Source of the DNA: Ligustrum vulgare
Taxonomy: Eukaryota > Streptophyta > Magnoliopsida > Lamiales > Oleaceae
NCBI GenBank assembly: GCA_963555705.1
Contig: OY743182.1
Location: forward strand, 54,006,592 to 54,070,591
Reading direction: 5' to 3'
DNA: 64,000 bases
Positions 57,901-64,000 of this stretch are shown piece after piece. The notes beneath the pieces were generated by a model that was not told the DNA's origin, did not search any database, and saw nothing but the letters and a program-made list of their open reading frames with translations. A program made the position numbers and the translations under genes. The first letter of the stretch is position 1; every line of letters begins with the position of its first letter.

Positions 57901-60900
57901 AATAACTTATATTGACGAAAGAAAATGAAAGATCACTCTGGCATGTGAATATCTTCTAATTTTGCTTATTGAAGATGGTCAAAATACTACTAAAGTTTAC
58001 AGAATATAAGTTTCAGAGAACTTTCAGAATTTAAACATTCAATGTACTCATTTTATCATGAACATCTTGTTTGCTTCCCACTTTCTTTTTCATCCTTTTT
58101 CCAGCTGGAAGGAAGTTTTGAGAACAGTTTATACCCATCACGTGATAAATTTACTACAATATCCCAAATGTAAATATTTTCTTTTTGGTCATGGATATGC
58201 TATAGCTTGGGGTCTAAGATAGAGCAGAAACCTGAAACATACCACTTCAGATCTTCATAATGGACAAATAATTTGAATTGGATTAAGAAGCAATTGAACC
58301 ACTTAGAATGCTAGAAAGAGAATAATATATGATTTGACAAGACTGATTAGTATCAGATCAAGCTCGTGTGCATTCAATCATAGGTAAAATTAGTATCAAA
58401 TCAAGCTCGTGTGCATCAAATCACAAGTAAAACATTGTGGAAAACATACACTGGCGCCCATGGCATGGCTGCAGAAAAACTACTCGTCTCCAAAAATGTG
58501 TTTGAGAGTACCAATGACCTAACTCGTCGTGGGCGATACTGTGCAAAAAGTTGTGCTAAGAAGCCTCCAAGAGATGTGCCATAAAGATGTATCTGGTAAA
58601 TAGAAATGAAACAACCACTTTAGTTTATGATTAACTAGTGTCGTAAAGTGAAGAATCTTGGTAAAAACAGTAGGTTTTCACATCAAATAAACTTTCAAGA
58701 AAATTTATTGTTTCTGAAACTTAACAGTAAAGATCAACCTCTTTATTGCACCAAGACATGAAGTGGTCCTTATATCCTCATCCTGTTGAGTTAGCCCATA
58801 GCTCCTTGTGTGGCATATATCCAGTATGGAAATGGTGTTTGAAAGTGCAAATATAAATGAGTATAACTTATATTCTCGGATGATGAAGTAATTGGACCTA
58901 TGTGCTATTGATATTTATTTCATTTGTCACTGTCGCTCTTTTATTGAAATTTGGTGTATGCTAATATTTGGTAATTTTCAGCCTACCAAGTGGTCATGTT
59001 TCCTTATGGTTTGTCCATGCCATTTCAGCATTGAGATAGAAGAAAAGGAAACATTTTAATGTTCACATGAACAATATGCAACATTTCCACTCAATTCCCA
59101 GTGTACAACAATAAAATCCAAACAACCGTAAAAGTTTAGACCTCAAAGACATTGTGTTCCCAGATATACAGCAGAATCACCACGCCAGTCCCCAATATAT
59201 TACTCTGGTTACGCTACTTCTGGCAACAACCTCAGCCAATAGTGTTTCACATATAAGGGAGGAAAATTTCCATCTGAAGCATAGTGATCTTAATAATCAT
59301 TCCAAGCTATAGTTGACCGTAACCTATTTTCCTTTAAGTTCGTAATGCGGAGAACACAGCATCAAATCTTTTCTTTTTGTGATATTGTTTCATTTCCATT
59401 AGTTTCTAATCTGGTCTAGAACTTCGTTTTTTCTAGAAACTTGAGTGATAGAGAAACCGATGAATTCACTTCCCTACTAAGTCTTCTTGAAAATATCCAC
59501 ATTGATACATCTTCACTTGATAAAAGATCATGGAATGCCCATCCCTCGGAACAGTTTTCTTGCAAATCTTTTTTATATACATTACTTCAACCAACACGTG
59601 ACTCCATTTTTCCACAATTTCAATTCATTTGGAAGAGTGTGGTACCCTCTAAAGTTAAAATTTTCGCTTGGTTGGTTTCCTTGGAAAAGGTGAACAATTG
59701 TGACTTGTTGCAATTGAAAAGGCCATATTTGTACATATCCCTCTCACATTGCATTATGTGTAAAAAGGCGGAGGAGAACAGTGACCACATGTTACTTCAT
59801 TGTGCGATTGCTAGAGACATTTGGTGCAAAATTTTGTGTTTATTTGGTGAAGTGACGGCATTACCTAGAAGATGAGCTGAAATGATAAGGATAAAATGTT
59901 CATTTGGGGGAAACAAAAAGGAAAAAAAAGGCGATATGGAAGCTGATTTTCATGACATCAGCTTGGACACTTTGGACAGAAAGAAATCGGAGGATTTTCA
60001 ATAACATCTAAAGGTCTAAAGGTCTGTGGATGATATTTGGGATAATATTATTTTCCTTACAGGACAATGGGCCAGAGCAGCTGGAATTTTTAGTGATCTA
60101 GAGAATTTTCTATTTCGTTTAGACCCTAATAGTTCCTTATGTTCCATTGTCATGTATAGTTCTTAAACCTGATGTTTAAAACCTTGTTAAGTTTCACAAG
60201 TTTTAATTGTCACTTGTAGTGGATGTCTTGTCCACAAATGTGTTTGCAATATCATTCCCATCCCCTTTAATAAAAGTTTTGTTTCTTATCAAAAAATAAT
60301 ACAGCACAGAGATGACCCCATGAGATAGAGACCTCAATAAGCATTTTCATTGTATCCAAATGATTACCTCTTTTGTATGTTCGAGTTCCGTACTTCGTAA
60401 TAATAGTTTCTTGTGTACAAGGATGATCCCCTAAACTGAAGTACGGAATGACAGTGAATTCACTCACAAATTCCCTAATATACGTTCCGGTACAGACATA
60501 GTTAATGCTCTTAATTAAATGAAGGATGTTTGCTTAGACACCAGCACATCCCTGACCTGTCCACATACTTGGGCAACCGCATAAAAATAGGAACTCCTCA
60601 TATTCTTAAAGACAAGTCATATTTTCCTCCCACAGCTGATGTGAGATGTGACATTTTGAACTCTCCCACTCAAATGCATAACATACTTGTTGTATCCAAC
60701 CCATATACCATAAACTACCACACTAGTCAAATCTCACCTCTAAGTCACCAGGAGAGTAGCTTAATTGATCATATGTGTGCCTAAAAAAATTAAAAAAAAA
60801 AAAATTCTAGTGGCTCAAATCTGATGTCTTCTCTTTTCAAGAATTCCACGAGTTCTAGTAGAGAAGGAAATTTTTAATCCTTCACATGAAGGATATTGAT

Positions 60901-61801
60901 GTAGGAAAATTCTATTTTAAATAGGATAAAATTAGCCATTTATAATAAGATCTTCTAATTGTGTTATTATTATTATTATTTTTATTATTTTATTTTATTT
61001 TATTTTTGTCTAGAATGGGATTTTTAATCTTTAATTGATTAAATAAGATTTTGTAGTTCTTTTAGATTACGATTTTAGTTTCTTTCCTTGTATCAGTAAG
61101 ATTAGAGAATAATTTGTTTAAAAATAAAAAGGCATTATACATTTTCTTCAATCATTAATTCATTAATCAATATACAAAGCAAGATTATTCCAATATCGTT
61201 CATTAGTTTTACATAATATTACAATAATTTTACACCGTTTCAACACCAGGTGCGCTACATTTCCCTCAACGTACAACAATACCATCCAGGGATAGGAATG
61301 ACAGCCTTTGTAATCTTACGAACCTCAACAATGAGGTAGAATTCCAAAGTTAAATTTCAATCATCGCCTACATCATATTTTTCTCAAGTGTGCATCAGAA
61401 TCAAGCCCTTCTAAGGGTTCAAACCTAGATAAATGTCGGAACGCTGCTAATCAAACTTTTATTATATCTTAGGAAAAAAAAGACCAGTTCCATGCGAAAG
61501 GCAATTCTCTGAAGCAAATATTACAAAGCAAAATTCAAACGTTTACTGTTAAAAAAAAAAATTACTCTAGCAAGCTTTGATGAACACAAAATATTCAGTT
61601 CAATCATAGCACAAGTTATTTTATTACATTAGGAGTAAGTATTGGTACGATGAAATAGGCAACTGAACACAATGATGAGTGAAAGACAGACAGAAATCTT
61701 ACATGATGAACATCAATAGCATCCAGAAACTTCTCAAATGCTTGAATCCACTCTTGGTGATTCCACACACGTGGAATATCAACAGATATGACTCGGTAAC
61801 C
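54933..61801 (-). CDS. Maspardin-like alpha/beta-hydrolase (SPG21 family), partial: N-terminal exon(s) beyond the right edge
   Basis: Six minus-strand exons join in frame: 61801-61703, 58592-58450, 56929-56821, 56362-56255, 55533-55393 and 55301-54933, giving 322 residues. They encode GYRVISVDIPRVWNHQEWIQ; the nucleophile-elbow motif HLYGTSLGGFLAQLFAQ (G-x-S-x-G); VLSGIHDGPHEPFIADSVDF; TLSREDLASRL; TNDFCAIPQ; and GGDFPFLSRPDEVNLHLQ then LHLRRVGVEAR, plus a low-complexity acidic tail. The order follows plant maspardin. The human relative is the endosomal SPG21 protein, not shown to be a hydrolase; the substrate is unknown. The usual first about 65 residues are not found up to 64000. The first intron here (3.1 kb) holds a LINE fragment. 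An 8 bp insertion near the stop, relative to the left duplicate, changes the last residues to ETLYSDRKCQNSDSLCR. Confidence 0.9.
55795..55955. mobile_element. Tourist-like MITE, 161 bp, in a maspardin intron
   Basis: Ends GTCCTTGTTTGAGCCCC and, from the right, CAACCTGTTTGAGCCCC are flanked by TTA on both sides (55792-55794 and 55956-55958). It is the same family as 1216-1651. The left duplicate lacks this element together with about 230 neighbouring bases. Confidence 0.75.
58346..58431. repeat. Tandem duplication, 43 bp unit
   Basis: Two adjacent copies share ATTAGTATCA and ATCAAGCTCGTGTGCAT, just downstream of a maspardin exon on the minus strand. Confidence 0.85.
59437..60290 (+). mobile_element. 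Short LINE 3' fragment in a maspardin intron, antisense to the gene
   Basis: It is homologous to the end of the LINE at 47290-48144. It encodes SDRETDEFTSLLSLLENIHI, VVPSKVKIFAWLVSLEKVN and the zf-RVT motif CIMCKKAEENSDHMLLHC, then decays through stops after 59875. It ends near AATAAAAGTTTTG with a short A-rich tail. It is strongly 5'-truncated and inactive. Confidence 0.85.
60807..61380. repeat. Right copy of the duplicated maspardin intron block
   Basis: This matches 38341-38934 almost throughout, including the microsatellite and the CATCATATTT end point. After that point the two copies diverge: maspardin intron here, copia LTR on the left. Confidence 0.85.
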
Positions 61802-64000
61802 CTGATAAATTCAAAAGATTACTTCCTTCTGTCAACTATAAGATGTGCTATATACCCCAAGTACAAAACTAAAAGAGCCTAAACTGCAAGAAATACAAGA
61901 AAACACCATTCTTGCTGTCAAGTAAGTTCCTTTCATGGCATACCAATAGCAATGACATCAGATTTACAAAAATAAATAGGCACAAGCCATGAAATCATGA
62001 TATGTGTTGCCTCCATAGAAGTGGAAATGGATATTTCAGGATATTAAAGGTGAATAACATTGATAAAATTGTATATTCTATTGAAAAGAGGAAGACAAAA
62101 TGGATGCTTTGTTAATAGGAACAAGGGTGTGTTTATAGCTGTTGAAGTATAAAGAAGAATACTCATCTGGGTCACAGTACATATAGAATATGGGATTATA
62201 ATGTAGTTTCATTAATGCATTTTCATATTAATTTTTACATTCCGTTCCTATCTATTTATTTCGTCGGCCTCGAGTGTCAAGAGTGAGGAGAACTTTTATT
62301 TCCTTCAATAGTTTTCATCTCCAGTATTGAGAGGATTCAGAAAGTTTGAATGCATGGAAGAAATTATTTCTGCAATAGTGGGAAGATTAACTGCAATCCA
62401 ATTAGTTCTAGCAATTATTCTCATATGTTATATCAATCTTCAGGATGCGAGATAAGATTATAGCAAGTACGATTTTGGACCAAAATGAACGCGATTTCAG
62501 AAGAATTGAGAGAAGTTCCCACATAACCCTTTTATAGTTCATATCCCAAGGATATTCTTCATTTCTTCTTTTACCTGGTTTATAAAAGTGGATGTGCGTG
62601 TGTCCGTGTGGGGGAGAGATTTTCTTGTTGGATTGGTCTCCGTGCCTTTTCATTTCCAGGACTCCATAATCTTTCTTTCTTTAAAAATCTTCTTATGCCT
62701 TCTGTTGATTCACTACTTCATAATGGAGTGGATTGGAATTTTCAGTTTTAAAGTAACTTGAGAGGGAGAGATTTTAAATTGTTGTGTTCATTATTCTCAA
62801 TAAACTTTACTCAGACCTTCTCAAAATGACAAAAAGCTGAGGATTTTAAAGTCCTACTCCTCATAACCTTTTTCTTGTAGGTCATTCTTCTGTATTCTTG
62901 TTGATTTGCCATCTTTGTCACTTGGTCATTTGGAAAATCTGGATCTACTACAATAACTTTCTATGACGTGTCACATATGAAATTTAATACTTGTGCCATC
63001 TGATCTAAAAGCTTCAACAGTTAAGATGGACTACATGTATATCATTTAAATCTTATCTACCACACAACCCCTTACATGTAGGTGAGATTCATTTTCCCAT
63101 TAAAACCTTAAAAGTGCATCATTTCTAATAAATGGGTGGCACGAGACTTTACCCCAGGACCTTTGCTGTTGAACCACTTATCTAAAAGTTCAAGCAGTTA
63201 TAAGACCACATGTATATCATCTAATCCAATCTCCAACATTGTTAAACTGTTAATTGATTCAGAAGAAATGTGTGTCATACATGAAAATTAATTATTGTTA
63301 ACCAGTGAATTGATTCGCAAGAAATGTCCTTTTATCCATCTCCCCGTCATGGTTTGGGAACTTTTAGTGTAGAAAGGATTCAGAAGATATTGAAACAGGG
63401 ACATGCATTTTTATGTGGCATGGCTCTGGTGTAGACTTCTTTTGGAATCCAGGTTTAATTTGGTGTATGGGCTACTCCTTGAAAAGATGTTGGGTTTGAT
63501 AAGGGCAAGAAGGTTGTATGTAGAACATGACAGTCTTGGCTATGCTTCAGTAACTCGGATAGAGAGAAATGTGATGGGATATTTGAAATTCAAGATCAAG
63601 AAGCTTATAATTTAAGTTTTTAGTATCCTTATGGATTTTGTAGAAATAGGAAAGGGAATCCAAGGACCAAGAGTCAATAGATTCTAATGCTAGAGTTGGA
63701 ATACTCAACACCAATTACAAATATTAGCCGCATTTATTATTAAACTGAATTTGAGGCTTCCTTTGTAGTAAGAAATGTCACTTCGGAGCTTAATTGGCTC
63801 TACAACCAGACTTTAAAACCGAGACATATGGGTCACTTGGACATAATAAGACAGGGACTCAAAATGTTACTAAAAGACAGGCTAGGCTAGGCAAGGCTGG
63901 GCCCCCTTGACAGAACGTGTGTGTGGCAATAAAAAAATACCCATTCAGTTCTAAACATATATCTTGAATGACTATGTTTTAATTGGACATAATTTCATCG
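61802..64000. other. Maspardin intron / upstream sequence, nothing coding recognised
   Basis: I looked for the missing maspardin N-terminal exons on the minus strand and found none, so they should lie beyond 64000. A loose direct repeat sharing ATCTAAAAG, CAGTTA and ACATGTATATCAT occurs at about 63001-63055 and 63178-63230. Confidence 0.4.

Overview
This 64 kb window is nuclear DNA from a flowering plant, most likely a eudicot. It is AT-rich, its genes have GT-AG introns, and one gene carries a plastid/mitochondrial targeting leader. Most of the sequence is nested, decaying transposable elements. The species cannot be named from the sequence.

Only three loci look like working genes. At the left edge a seven-exon plus-strand gene (109-3367) encodes an organellar class I release-factor-like peptidyl-tRNA hydrolase (ICT1 type, GGQ motif). 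In the right half, a five-exon plus-strand gene (43590-50862) encodes the mitochondrial Fe-S assembly factor IBA57. Converging on it is a minus-strand maspardin-like alpha/beta-hydrolase (54933-61801), whose first exon or exons lie beyond the right edge.

Between about 3.9 and 34 kb the window is a patchwork of mobile DNA and gene fragments. Two elements have Helitron hallmarks on the minus strand: A|CTAG ... GA|T borders on the plus strand, a 3' hairpin and no terminal inverted repeats. Helitron A (3929-12475) holds fragments resembling leucine aminopeptidase, an F-box/LRR gene and the first exon of DSS1/SEM1, plus a 2.7 kb solo-LTR-like insertion. Helitron B (19915-24487) holds an HD2-type histone deacetylase fragment and an exon resembling the start of RPA70-like proteins. 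Its empty site can be read in a neighbouring repeat. Between them sits a 3.0 kb hAT transposon with a nearly complete but broken transposase. It is inserted in a Mutator-like MITE, and both target duplications are visible. A ubiquitin-S27a pseudogene and two further hAT-type MITEs follow. Plus-strand remnants of a PQT3-like E3 ligase and of leucine carboxyl methyltransferase 1 lie at 27-33 kb.

From 35 to 61 kb the main structure is an old direct duplication. A left copy of about 4 kb (34985-38934) matches, in the same order, pieces of the region 41275-61380. It has lost most of IBA57 and the middle of maspardin but keeps the three last maspardin exons. A broken Ty1/copia element (5' LTR, PBS, gag-protease-integrase) separates the copies. 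A second copia reverse transcriptase/RNase H remnant was duplicated along with the block. Two 5'-truncated LINEs sit in IBA57 and maspardin introns. I see no rRNA operon, intact tRNA gene, CRISPR array or virus.
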